The notes under the pieces were generated by a model that saw only the letters and a program-made list of their open reading frames with translations, searched no databases and was not told where the DNA came from. The position numbers were made by a program, and so were the translations under genes. DNA of 64,000 bases from Dipteronia dyeriana (Eukaryota; Streptophyta; Magnoliopsida; Sapindales; Sapindaceae): the NCBI GenBank assembly GCA_032871835.1, contig CM065295.1, positions 70,612,687 through 70,676,686 on the forward strand. Reading direction: 5' to 3'. Within the stretch, counting starts at the first letter, position 1. The number at the start of each line of letters is the position of its first letter. Shown here in pieces: positions 1 to 10,620 of the stretch.

Positions 1-386
1 TATTTAATCTTTTATTTATTATTCCATTAAAAAAACTTGATGCAATGAAAGGAACATGAAAATAATGTAATCTCTATTATGTATTAACTCATAATACCAT
101 TTCATGATTCCATGTATTCTGAAACATAGTTTATTCATAACCATCCCTATACAAATATGTAATACAAAACGATATGATATCACACATGATTTCTTTTCTT
201 GTTAAAGCAAACAATTCAAACAATGATTTACAAAGTCATTGACATATCAATAGAATTAAGTCTATAATTAGCTCCATAATTAGTTGAGTTTAGAATTCCC
301 CCCTACCTTGATGAGAGAGTATTGCGATTTTTCGCCAGTATCATTGAATTGCTCCTTTAGTAGTCTCAACTACATCATCTGTAGGT
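1..386. other. AT-rich intergenic DNA, no gene seen
   Basis: This left flank is AT-rich and has no convincing open reading frame, RNA gene or repeat boundary. It lies outside the duplicated unit. The first copy of a 10-bp direct repeat at its right edge (377-386) is the probable target-site duplication of the MITE that follows. Confidence 0.6.
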
Positions 387-833
387 AATGGTGTCCACGG
401 TTCGGTTTCGGTTCGGTTTCGGTTTCTGTTTCGAACCGCCGGTTTTGGTTCCGTGGAAAGACCGAACCGTAACCGTAACCGGAATAGGGCGGTTTTTGAC
501 GATTTCGGAACCGGCGGTTTTCTGTTCGGTTTCGGTTCCGGTTTTTCGAAACCGAACGGTTCGGTTCGGTTTCAGTTCGTTGGGTTTTTTATTTTTTAAA
601 TGCTGCCACGTGTCAGCATTTCATTGGTTTTTTTTTTTTTTAAATGAAACCGGCGGTTTTTGGTCGGTTTTTAAGATCCCATAACCCTAACCGAACCGTC
701 GGGATCCGGTTTTGTAACCGACGGTTTCCAACCGGTTTTGTAACCGACGGTTTCGGTTTCGGTTTCGGTTTCGGTTTCCTGATGTCGGTTTCGGTTCGGT
801 TTCGAACGATTTAACCGAACCGTGGACACCTAT
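387..833. mobile_element. Non-autonomous TIR element (MITE) rich in CGGTTT motifs
   Basis: The ends are inverted repeats: the left end reads GGTGTCCACGGTTCGGTT just inside 387, and the reverse complement of the right end gives the same 18 bases. The element is flanked by the 10-bp direct repeat ATCTGTAGGT at 377-386 and 834-843, the expected target-site duplication. The 447-bp interior is dominated by CGGTTT/AACCG repeats in both orientations and can fold extensively. No transposase is present, so it would depend on an enzyme supplied elsewhere. The duplication length would suit a Mutator-like or hAT-like family, but the superfamily is not settled. The 98-codon reading frame inside it (388-684) is repeat-encoded and not a gene. 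Confidence 0.75.
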
Positions 834-1226
834 ATCTGTAGGTGACGAGCCACCTACAAAATAAAAAAATAAAAAAAAATTAAAGAATACTCAAATAATA
901 TTGTTCCCACCCACCCAACACACCATAAATTATGAACAATTCTTAACCACAATTACTCTCTCCATGACTATTAATCAAAATTTCAGAATATACTACTTGA
1001 GAACTCAATTGTAATAGATTCTAAAACATTTCCAGCTCTTGGAATTTATCTATACAACAAAAAAATAATAATAATAATAGCTCAAGAACTATTATATTCC
1101 TCAATTTCCTTTTTTCCAACATTTCACTACCAAGCTACTACAAGTTCAATTTACTGCCAAATCATATTCAAAATTGTTTACATAGCATTTAAATCACAAC
1201 TTAAACTTAATTTTTATTCCATCAAA
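834..1226. other. AT-rich intergenic DNA, no gene seen
   Basis: Apart from the second copy of the MITE target-site duplication (834-843) and short A-rich and ATA-rich tracts, nothing supportable is present. Confidence 0.6.
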
Positions 1227-2070
1227 CCCCGTTTGGTGCGTGGAATTAAATTGAACTATTTCATGAGATTGGATTGGATTGAAATAGGACTAGGATTAGA
1301 TGGGATTAAATTAGACTAGATTGGACTAAATTAATATTATAATGTGTTCGAAGAAATATGAGACTGAACTGAATTAATACCGTATTTTATTTGCTGAAAC
1401 ACAAGATTGCATTAAATATAAAAAAAATAGAGGAAAATCATTATTTTGAAATATAATAACGCTATTTTAATTATAATCTCTCTCCTCTCTTTCGAGCTTC
1501 GACTTTCATCATCAAACTCTCTCTCTCTCTCCTCCATTGACTCACTTTCTTCACTCATCACTCCTCCCTTTCTCACATCTGTTACCATCAGCCATCTCTT
1601 TCTCTCCCATCTTCTCTCCTTCGTTTTCATTGTTTGAGAGAGAAAGCTATGGACCGATTGTTGGAATAAGAAGACATGGACGACGGAGGCGAGACGACGG
1701 CAACAGCGATTGTTGGATCGATTGTTAGGTTTTTATTTTTCGATTAATTTTGTTTCGGTTTGTTTCAAAAGAATTTGTAATCTATTTTGTGTTGTGATGA
1801 ATAATGGGGTCTGAGATTCAACGAAGGAGAAGAAGTTGAAATGTGATCAGAGAGTGGATGGTGGGATGAATAAATGAGTGGGGCCCCTAAGTAAAAATAA
1901 TCTTGTATTAATAAAGGCATGGTGAGAGGTGGGTATATTTTATCTCATTATCATGAGACTATTTTAATGTTAGGATTACTAGTTTCATATTTTACACCAT
2001 CATCAAACGTATGATTGATTGGGATTAAATTTATCTAATCCCAAACCAATCCAAATTGTCAAACATAGCC
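1227..2070. mobile_element. Probable MITE with degenerate terminal inverted repeats
   Basis: The left end carries a GTTTGG-type terminus followed by an AT-rich series of ATTGGATTG/GGATTAGA motifs. The right end, read in reverse complement, carries GCTATGTTTGACAATTTGG followed by similar GGATTGG/GGGATTAGA motifs. TCAAA occurs immediately outside both ends (1222-1226 and 2071-2075) as a possible 5-bp target-site duplication. The middle contains a CT-rich stretch (about 1480-1640). The false-duplication breakpoint at 1569 falls inside this element, so copy 2 has only its right part (32246 to about 32744). Family assignment is not possible from sequence alone. Confidence 0.4.
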
Positions 2071-2739
2071 TCAAAGAGTATTTCATCCCTGGAGAGAGAA
2101 AACTTCATAAAAAGTGACATGGTAAACAATTTTAAACTCAAATGAAAATATGGACACTTACCTTATAAACTTAGGAATTTCAAACTTTTTCTTCTTATCT
2201 TTCTCTTCTTTTCTCTTGTCTTTTTTCTTTTCTTTTCTTTTCTTTTTTCTTGACTCTCTCTATCTTCTCCTTTCTATCTATCGTCTTTATCTCCCTAGTC
2301 TCTTTTATTTATAAATATTTTTTTGAACTTTTCTTGACTACATAGACAAAATATCTCTACATTTTGAATTGGATCAACAACTAATTGGGCTTGAGCCTTG
2401 ATTCACATATAAGAACATAAAAATTGAACCCAAATTAATATTAATTTGGTCAAAGTCATTACAATCATCATAACTAGAAAAAAAAATGAGGTATTATCAC
2501 TAAAGTCCCTACTTTTTAATGAATTGTCATATCTTTAAACGTTTTTACTATATTAGTCACTTTAGTCCCTTGTTTTTTTCACAATACATCACTTTAGTCC
2601 ATTTGACTAAAAATTAATGGTCAACTATAACAGAACGAGTAAAAATACTATTTTACCCTTATTTTTATTTTTAAAATTGTGTATTTTAGTCCCTCTAGTT
2701 TCAATAATAGTTGGTCAACCCTGAAAAAAATTAAAATGC
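2071..2739. other. Intergenic DNA with a pyrimidine tract and TTTAGTCCC repeats
   Basis: A pyrimidine-rich TTTTC tract at about 2185-2310 differs by 3 bases from copy 2. From about 2495 to 2700 the motif ACTTTAGTCC/TTTAGTCCC recurs. The 18-mer ATTTTAGTCCCTCTAGTT at 2683-2700 also occurs in the terminal repeat of the Mutator-type MITE at 28937-28954. A decayed relative of that element is likely. No gene is seen. Confidence 0.5.
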
Positions 2740-2805
2740 TATTATTAAGATTTGAACCATGGTTAAAAGGCGCAAAGATATGATCTCTAGCCAACTAGAC
2801 TATAT
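2740..2805 (-). repeat. tRNA-like / SINE promoter relic
   Basis: Read on the minus strand, this stretch has a box-A-like segment (TAGTCTAGTTGGCTAGAG, 2785-2802) and, about 30 bases downstream, a box-B-like segment GGTTCAAATC (2749-2758). This is the RNA polymerase III internal promoter arrangement of tRNAs and tRNA-derived SINEs. A complete cloverleaf is not evident, and no A-tail or target-site duplication was found, so it is a relic rather than a tRNA gene. Confidence 0.45.
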
Positions 2806-2919
2806 TAGTTTATTGTTGAAGATTTCTTGATTTAAATGTATATATAGTTATATAATTTGTTTAAATTAACTTAAATCAATTTATATAATTAAAAATAAAC
2901 TCATATATATATATATAAT

Positions 2920-4051
2920 TATTAATAGTGAAATTTGGTCAGGGGTCAAAGAGAAACTTTCTATTTTTCCGCCACAAGTCGAAACCCATATTCGACAATC
3001 ATGAAGCCTGGATAGACCATAAAGCCACCCCGCAGGAGCAGGGAAGGCCGGCTCGGCTTCAAAACCACCAGAAAACAAGTCAGGCGCGACCAGGACTAGC
3101 CCTCACAAGAATACCGGAACCCGGGTTTCTCCAGGCCATCTATCGGGGAACCTCAGCTCTGAGGTCGAGCTCCTTAACCGCCCCGTGAATGCCAAGAGAA
3201 GTCTCCAAGCTCAAGAGACAACCTCTCCAGAAGCCGGCTGTCCCTGCTGGGCATAAAAGAGGAATCACGCCTAAATCTACACTACCCCGGCTACCTCCTA
3301 GGAATGTCTACAGGAACACCTCGAGCCCTTAAGGGTCAAGGAAAATCCATCTCAAGCTTCTAAGAACAGAGTCGGAGAAGAGATCTACCTCGCTCTACAG
3401 GGCAACATACAACTAGCTGGGCGACCTCCATGAACAACCATGCCGCGATAACATATAATATCATATCTAGGAAATAACCATCATTAATCCCGTATACGTG
3501 CAAGACAAGAGTTTGATTCCAAAGAGGAAACAAACTCATTCACGTTAATTGTTTTCCGCTATTACTCGGGGTCAACAATTTTTGAATAAAGGATGCTGCC
3601 CGATAAGGAGTAAACAGATTCAAAGGATCGTAGCGGGATATCAGCAAATTTAAACCGAGTTGAACCATATATAAATAGAGCCAAGCAGGATACGCTGGAG
3701 AGAAGAAAAAAGATAGATGGCAACAACAGAGAGAATAGAGAAAGAAAAGAATAAGGGAAGACCTAAATTTTGTATTCAGAATACGGTCACCTTTGTTTCC
3801 ACTATTCGACAGGCACAGAGTTGCCACCACCCTACATCTTAGAGAGACTGCGAGCATATAAGAGAGTGATTTGTATTTTAAAGCAAGTATCAATAATAAA
3901 AGCTCACATTTACTGTTATTACGATTCAGCCTCTCGTCTATCTCTTAACAGGTTAGGTACCAACGGTACAGACCCCGGCTACCACTATCGTGGTAGTGGT
4001 CTCGAGGGTGTTAACAAGAATTTCTCATCCCGAGCAAATTTCCCGTCAACA
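2920..4051 (+). repeat. Gypsy 5' LTR
   Basis: It aligns with 14084-15231. It starts TATTAATAG where the 3' LTR has TGTTAATAG, so the canonical TG terminus is mutated here, and it ends in CAACA. It contains a TATA box, an AATAAA-type signal near 3893 and a hairpin-forming stretch near 3981-4000. The two LTRs differ by many substitutions and small indels, so the insertion is not recent. Short reading frames in it (for example 3540-3893 on the minus strand) are not genes. Confidence 0.9.
3668..3677 (+). promoter_or_regulatory. TATA box of the gypsy 5' LTR
   Basis: TATATAAATA lies in the expected U3 position, roughly 380 bases before the LTR end. The same box is conserved in the 3' LTR at 14851-14860. 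Confidence 0.7.
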
Positions 4052-4056
4052 CTTCC

Positions 4057-4073
4057 TGGCGCCGTCTGTGAGA
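4057..4073 (+). other. Gypsy primer-binding site
   Basis: TGGCGCCGTCTGTGAG begins five bases after the end of the 5' LTR. It starts with the TGG that pairs with a tRNA CCA end. The matching tRNA was not identified here. It would prime minus-strand DNA synthesis. Confidence 0.65.
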
Positions 4074-4276
4074 AACTCTCACACCACCACCTTTACATTT
4101 AAAAAGTTTGTTATTTCATAATAATCATGAGGCTCTGCTCCTCGTAGGGGCAGCAGGGCACATCAAGACAACCTTCTGCTACATCGACACGAAAAGACCA
4201 GAGGAAAGGGAGAAAATCTGGGCTCCATTGCCAGATTCCCACCCAGCCAGACACTGTATGGGCTCTAAATTCTCCT

Positions 4277-5872
4277 TTGGGAAGTCAGGTCGAGCTTGAC
4301 CAACAAGCCGCGACCTTTGTAGAAAATGTCTGCATTCGACTACTCGCTGAGGATATTGCTATCCAACAAGCGGGTCTCTGCAATCAGGGGGAGTCAATCA
4401 GACCTAGGGTTAGGCAACCCGCATTCGATCTCCTAGGACCTGCCCTTTGGGAATCAGCTTGTAATAGAGCGGGGCTCCCAACCTCGATCCGGGATAGGCT
4501 AGGACCTATACCACACGTTCCCAAAACGCTGCCACGCTACCAACCAAGGCAAGTCAAATCCACAGCAGACATCCTTCCCCGGGAGAGGGAAGAGTTTCTC
4601 CACCCAACGACTTCAAGAAAAGAAGCCCGGGGTAGAGAGGAAGAAAGTCAACAAAGCCCCCGAGCAGACCCCCTCCGAAGAAAGAACCGGATGGAGGTCG
4701 CCAGTTCGTCAGAAGGATCCGATGGTGAGGAATCCGAGATCAACTTAAGGAAATCCGAAAGCAAACGTCTAAATGACCAGTTGGCAGAACTTCAGAAGGA
4801 GGTCCAATTGATGAAGAAGGGAAAATACAAGGAGGACAAGAAAGATCTTCTAAGTGAAATGAATTCCCCCTTTACCAGAAGGGTCCGGGAGGCAGAGCTC
4901 CCGCATAAGTTCAAAATGCCAACTGACAGGTTCTCCGGGACTAAAGATCCCCTGAGCCAATTAGAGAGCTTCGTTCAATAAATGGAGGTTCAGAACATAA
5001 CCAGAGCTGCTATGCGTCGAATGTTCCCCACTACACTCACGGATTATGCTAAAACCTAGTTTAGAAAACTACTCGCTGGAAGCGTGGATTCCTTCACCAA
5101 GTTATCAACCGATTTCTGCTCACAATTCCAGGGAGTTAAGTCCCGATTGAAGGATCTGATCCATCTACAATACGTGATCTAGGAGAGAGGGGAAACCCTC
5201 CGGGCCTATGTCGAGCGTTTCCATAAGGAAGTCATCCAGATGGGGGTCTTCACCGAGAAAGAAACCCTCACCAACTTCAGAAGAAACCTGTGGGCAGGAA
5301 AGTTTTTTCAGTCTTTCGCTAAGAGACCTCCAGAAACCTATCAAGAAGCTTATGATCGGGCTCTAGATCAGATTGAGGTCGACGAACAACTCAAGGTCAA
5401 GATGGAACATGACGACATGAGAGCCGTAAAGCGACAAAAGAAGGAAGCTCCCAGACCCGAGCAAGCTCAGAAAAGCCAGAACAAACCCCCTAATAAATCA
5501 ACATACGACTTCCCCCTTCCTCAGCCCATACCGGAAAGGTATCCAGATAAATGAGCTTCTCCTCAAGCGTTACAACCTCCCAGAACATTGGCTTTTATAG
5601 CTCGCGATGAAAAGGGGGTACGACCATTACACTCCCTTAAATGCATCCCGAGAAACAGTCTACCTCGCCATTTGGGACAAGGGTTTGTTACAGAAGCCCG
5701 CTCCTATGAAAGCCCTGGTCGATAAGAGAAATCGTTATAAATATTGCTACTTTCACGAGGATGTAGGGCACAACACTTCAGAATGTTACAACCTGCGAAA
5801 CTAGATTGAGGCTTTGATAAGAGGAGGATGCTTGATAGAATTCTTACAACAAGTCAGGGAGAACATTTAGAC
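4277..5872 (+). pseudogene. Gypsy gag (capsid/nucleocapsid), broken
   Basis: The first 234 codons (4277-4981) contain a charged, coiled-coil-like segment (around DQLAELQKEVQLMKK) and lead into a retrotransposon-gag core. The core continues in the same frame through stops at about 4979, 5059 and 5192, then runs as 5240-5554. A frameshift at a G-run near 5610 moves the frame to 5607-5804, where the nucleocapsid zinc-knuckle-like motif CYFHEDVGHNTSEC is found. Further in-frame stops follow near 5802 and 5868. Gag would form the virus-like particle that packages element RNA. The shared stops in copy 2 show that the decay is real rather than sequencing error. Confidence 0.85.
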
Positions 5873-5939
5873 TGGAAATGAGGTACAAGCCGAGATCCGA
5901 GAACATGCCGAGAAAAGGAAGGGAGAGCAACCAGACCTG

Positions 5940-6710
5940 ATGCAACAGATTCAGATAATACATACTATCAGCGGGGGTCCCACTCTGGCTGGCACCTCCA
6001 ACAGTTCCAGGAAAAACCATATGAGAAAGGTCCCTCGTACGGACGAGAGGCGGGATATCTTCAAGATCGACCAGAGACCGACCAACCCCTCCCAGCTGTC
6101 ACAGATCATTTTCATCGAAGCAGATGTTTATAACACCGTGCAGCCTCATGATAACCCTATGGTCATCACTGTACAAATTGCGAACTTCATGGTGCACCGT
6201 GTGCTCGTTGACACAGGTAGCAGCGTCGACGTCTTGTTCAAAGATACCTTGGAAAAGCTGAACTTGAAGCAGTGGTGTTACAATAGTTGCACTACTCCAT
6301 TATATAATCATACGCGTGTGATTGAGTCTGCACCTCTCCAGCAAAACATCATGACCGACTTCGTGTTGGTGGATACCCCATCGGACTATAATGCAATATT
6401 AGGGAGGCCATTTCTGTCATCCTTGAAAGGGGTAATTTCTATTTACCACAACGTTCTGAAGTTCCCGGTGGGAGACAAGGTGGGGGAAGTTCAGGGTGAT
6501 CAGCAAGCAGCTAGGAAATGCTACGCAGTGTCGGCCAACCAAGCAGCTCTAGCAAAACAACTCGCCCAGGTGACAACGATCCAAGGTAGGATAACCCCTG
6601 CACTAAACCTGGAAGACACGGGGTTCCATCGATTGCCCCAAAGACGGCCTCGTGGTGCCCGACATGGAAGAACAAAGAAGAGAATGGGCCAGCGGCCATC
6701 CAGTGGATAA
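5940..6710 (+). pseudogene. Gypsy aspartic protease region of pol
   Basis: A 256-codon frame carries an HTISGG motif typical of Tat polyproteins near its start. The catalytic VLVDTGSSVDVLF is at residues 88-100 (Asp at 91) and the conserved NAILGRPFL at about residues 151-159. This is a retropepsin that would cleave Gag-Pol. The C-terminus diverges from copy 2, which has two bases fewer near 6675 and continues for 264 codons in a frame that leads on toward the RT region. Copy 2 is therefore the more believable read here. Confidence 0.85.
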
Positions 6711-6723
6711 GTTATAAGAGATT

Positions 6724-8170
6724 CTTGTCCGAATAAGCGATCCCTCGAAGGTCATCAAGATCGGAGCTACCCTTGAGCCAGGAAAGAGAGAGGGTTTGAT
6801 TAGGCTCTTCACAGAGTTTAACGACATTTTTGCTTAGAGTCATGCTGAGATGTCGAGGATCCCAATGACATTAGCAGCACATTGACTGGAGGTGGATCCG
6901 ACCTTCAAACCTATTAAACAGAAAAGGTACCACTTCAACACCGAAATAAATGTGGTGGTTAAGGAAGAGGTGGATAAACTAACCCAGACAGGCTTCATTC
7001 GAGAAGCCCGTTACCCCGAGTGGATCGTCAACGTGGTCATGGTCACAAAGGCAAATGGGAAGTGGTGCATGTGTGTAGACTACACAGACCTCAACCGGGC
7101 ATGCCCGAAGGACAGTTTCCCTCTACCAAAAATTGATCAGCTGGTCGATTCCACATCCGGGAACAAGCTCTGAGCTTCATGGATGCATTTTTCGGCTATA
7201 ATCAGATTATGATGCATCCCACAGACCAAGAAAATACCAGTTTTATCACCGTGCAAGGCCTGTACTGCTTCAAGGTGATGCCTTTAGGGCTCAAAAATGC
7301 TGGAGCTATTTACGAGCGGTTAGTCAATCAGTTGTTCAAGCCCAAAATTGGAAGATCGATGAAGGTGTACATCGACGACATGATCACTAAATCTTTAACC
7401 TCGGGAGGCCACCTGGATGACCTTCGTAGGATCTTCATGATCCTAAGGGAAAACCAGATGAGGTTGAACCCTTTCAAATACGCCTTTGGCGTAACTGCGG
7501 GGAAGTTTCTAGGCTTCATGGTCCATGAGAGAGGCATAGAGGCTAACCCGAAAAAGATCATGGATATCCTGGATCTAGAATCCCCCAGCTCTCTTAAACA
7601 GGTTCAAGCCTTGATCGGATAGGTAGCAGCACTCAATAGGTTCATCTCTGTCTACCGATAAGTGCCTACCATTCTTCAAAGCTATCAAGCAGGGAAGAAA
7701 CATGAAATGGGATCAGGAGAGCGAACAAGCTTTCCAAGCTTTGAAAAGATACATAACAAGCCCTTCACTACTGGTCAAGCCAAATCCTGGAGAAGAGGTC
7801 CAAATATACTTGGCCGTTGCAGAAATCGTTGTGAGCGGGGCCTTGGTCAAATAATGCGGGGATAGGATCCAACGACCTATCTACTATGTGAGTCATGCTC
7901 TAACCAAGCCTGAAAAGAACTATACTATATTGGAGAAGCTCGTTTACGCCTTGGTGACCTAGGCAAGGAAAATTCGTTCCTACTTCCATGCGCATTCAAT
8001 AGCAGTGGTGACGGACCAACCCCTCCGTCAATTCTTACAAAGGCCGGATGTTTCTGGAAGGCTGGTTCTATGGGCCCTAGAGCTTACCCAATTTGATTTA
8101 AAGTATAAGCCTAGGACCGTAATAAAAGCTCAAGCACTAGCAGACTTTATAGCCGAGCTCTCAATACCTT
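6724..8170 (+). pseudogene. Gypsy reverse transcriptase and its own RNase H, broken
   Basis: The N-terminal RT segment (6892-7173) has the canonical fingers region ending in FPLPKIDQLVD. The frame shifts at about 7170, apparently by loss of one base. The palm continues in 7179-7622 with FFGYNQI and the catalytic YIDD at residues 64-67 of that frame (about 7368). The Ty3-type RNase H follows in fragments, seen as EKNYTILEKLVYALV, then VTDQPLRQFL, up to about 8120. Additional stops occur near 6836, 6883, 7621, 7860 and 7960. The catalytic aspartates are still present, but the polyprotein cannot be made whole. Confidence 0.88.
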
Positions 8171-8680
8171 CAGACCAGGTAACCCCTACGGTAACAGATG
8201 TAACCCTTGAAAGGATTCCAGAATCTGATAACTGGCCAGAAGGCTGCGAGTCGTGGACTCTCTACACTGATAGAGCTTCTGGGCAATCTGGGGGAGGAGC
8301 GGGCATAGTCCTCATTGACCCAGAAGGAACTGAGTGTTGCCACTGTTTCAGATTTGAATTTAAAGCCACAATTAATGAGGCGGAGTACGAAGCTCTTCTA
8401 GCTGGAATAAAGGCAGCCATAGAACTTGGGGTTGATTACCTGAATATCAAGAGCGACTGTTCACCCGTGGTCAACCAAGTCTTCGGAGATTATCAGGCAA
8501 AAGAGGATAATATGATCGCGTACCTGAGATTGGTTCAACAACTTCAAAGCAGATTTAAGGGATTAAGAATCGAGCAGATGCCTCGATAGTTACATCATCA
8601 TGTTGACGTCCTTGCCAAGATAGCTGCATATGGTGGCCAGACCCTACCTCACGGAGTCCCTCTTCAAGTAATCCCTCTAC
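8171..8680 (+). pseudogene. Second, archaeal-type RNase H domain of the Tat-like element
   Basis: In the 194-codon frame 8005-8589, residues ~84-194 form a separate RNase H: WTLYTDRAS (first Asp at 89; the usual Gly after it is Arg), NEAEYEALLAG (Glu) and IKSDCSPVVNQV (second Asp). A stop follows MPR at 8587. Sequence beyond it reads like the last motif (HHVDVLAKIA), which would carry the final Asp. Plant Tat elements are known to carry such an extra archaeal-like RNase H between the original RNase H and integrase. The domain would degrade RNA in RNA-DNA hybrids. Confidence 0.8.
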
Positions 8681-8688
8681 CTAGCATT

Positions 8689-9956
8689 ATGACAGGTAAG
8701 GAAGCTTATACCTTGGACCGACAGCCATGCTGGATGGATCCAATAGTGGAGTATCTACAGGATGGGAAACTCCTCGGGGATCCCGACCAAGCTAGGAGGG
8801 TTAAAAGGCTCTCGGTCCGGTATTGTGTGGTGGATGGGCATTTATACCGAAGGGGAAAATCCCTTCCCCTACTCCGATGTCTACACCGTGAAGACGCCAA
8901 GGGGCTTTTAGAGAGGTTCATTCAGGGGAATGCGGGAACCATATTGGTGGAGAAGCCTTGGCATATCAGGTTCTACACATGGGGTATTATTGGTCGACCA
9001 TCCATCAAGATCCGAAGAACTTGGTACAAACCTGCGAGACATGCCAGAAGGCCATAAACTTGAGTCACCTCCTTCAGGAGCGCTTGTCGTCCCTTAGCTC
9101 ACCATACCCCTTTACTATGTGGGGAGTCGATTTGATTGGATCACTTCCTACAGCTCCGGGACAGGCCAAACATGTCATCGTAGCGATTGCCTATTTCACA
9201 AGATGGGTTGAAGCCGGACCACTCTCACAGATATCAGAAGAAAACATAACAAGGTTCATCAAGACCAATGTAGTTTGTAGGTTCGGAACCCCTCTTGCCA
9301 TTATAACCGACCTCGAAAAATAGTTCGATAATGGCCGATTCAGAGATTTCTGTGAAGGCTTAGGAATCGACCTTCGGTTTGCTTCGGTAGCCCACCCTCA
9401 GACCAATAGTCTGCTAGAATCCACGAACAAAACCATTAAGAAGTTGTTGAAGAAAAAGCTACAACAGAGATGGGTAGAAAAGCTAGCCGAGGTTCTCTGG
9501 GCTTACCGCACTACAAAGAGAACAGCTACTGGGGAAACACCCTACTCGTTGGCATTTGGGGTTGAAGCAATTCTACCTATCGAGCACAAGTTGACCTCTT
9601 TTTGAGTCCAACATTTCGAACCAATGAGCAATGAAAGTAAGCTCCGAGCTAGCTTGGACCTCCTGAAGAAAAAACAAGATCGAATAGCCGAGAAGGTAGC
9701 AATCTACTAAAGCAGGATTGCCAGGTATTTCAGCAGGAGGGTTAAAGCCCGAAACTTCAAAGAAGGAGACTTAGTTCTCGGGAAAGTAACGTTGAATACC
9801 AGAAAGAGGTCAGACAGGGTCCTAGGGCCCAACTGGGAAGGACCATACCTAATAAAGATAGTGATCCGTAATGGGGCGTACACGCTCGAGGATATGAATG
9901 GCCGACTCATCGACCATACTTGGAATGCGGATCACCTAAGGAAATTCTACCCTTGA
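8689..9956 (+). pseudogene. Gypsy integrase, frameshifted
   Basis: The zinc-binding N-terminus is scrambled by one-base differences near 8850, 8903 and 9013. Copy 2 reads through the HSGECGNHIGG segment, and copy 1 shows the following CETCQKA (the HHCC motif). The catalytic core has WGVDLIGS (first Asp) and the IITD region (second Asp), interrupted by a TAG near 9321. NSLLESTNK supplies the Glu of the D,D-35-E triad. The C-terminal part (GDLVLGKV, then GPYLI, AYTLEDMNG, WNADHLRKFYP) ends at TGA 9954-9956. Integrase would insert the cDNA. Several one-base differences from copy 2 look like sequencing errors on top of older decay. Confidence 0.85.
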
Positions 9957-10124
9957 ACAGGGGACTCAGGAGCAGGCGGCCTCCGACTAGTTTTTTTTTT
10001 CTCCGACAATAATGTACTTCATCCTCCATATCAATAAATCCTATTTTTCTTGTTTACTCCTTCCTCAACTATGTCCTACAATGATTTGGGTCTACATGGA
10101 AAATTTGACATTATCACCTCAAGA
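9957..10124 (+). other. Start of the gypsy 3' domain, non-coding
   Basis: This is untranslated sequence after the integrase stop, containing a T-run near 9990. No gene is seen. Confidence 0.6.
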
Positions 10125-10620
10125 CCAGGGGTAAGCCAGGGAATCCCCCCCGCCACTCCTGATACCTCGGTCGGGCACTACCCCTCGCCAAGAAAGGTCT
10201 GAGTGTAAGAGCATAGTTATCATCCAGATCTCGAGACCAGAAAATAGCTAGATAGCTATCCTGATGCCTTGGTCGGGCTACCACCCCTAAGAAGGATCTG
10301 AGTGTAAGAGCATAATTGTCATCCAGATCTCAAGACCAGGAAATAGCTAGATAGCCCTCTTGATACCTTGGTCTGGTTACCACCCCCAAGAAGGGTCTGA
10401 GTGTAAGAGCATAGTTGTCATCCAGATCTCAAGACCAGGAAATAGCTAGATAGCCCTCCTAATGCCTTGGTCGGGCTACCACCCCCAAGAAGTATCTGAA
10501 TGTAAGAGCATAGTTGTCATCCAGATCTCGAGACCAGGAAATAGCTAGATAGCCCTCTTGATGCCTTGGTCAGGCTACCACCCCCAGGAAAGACTCGAAT
10601 TTAAGAACACGGAAGCCTTC
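10125..10620 (+). repeat. ~99-bp tandem minisatellite in the gypsy 3' domain
   Basis: The motif GAGTGTAAGAGCATA recurs at 10201, 10300, 10399 and (as GAATG) 10498, with a degenerate fifth start near 10596. The period is therefore 99 bases over roughly five units. Each unit also contains CCAGATCT, GACCAGGAAATAGCTAGATAG and CTTGGTCGGGCTACCACCCC. Such 3'-domain tandem arrays are common in Tat elements and can seed satellite DNA. No coding potential is apparent. Confidence 0.9.

Noticed and set aside
388..684. 98-codon plus-strand frame
   Set aside because: It is made entirely of the MITE's CGGTTT repeats and has no family feature.
3540..4102. Overlapping frames in the gypsy LTR on both strands
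   Set aside because: They lie within LTR sequence, are repeated in the other LTR with changes, and show no family feature.
10125..10620. Possible CRISPR array because of regular repeats
   Set aside because: The period is 99 bases with no distinct spacers; whole units are similar. It is a minisatellite in a plant retrotransposon.
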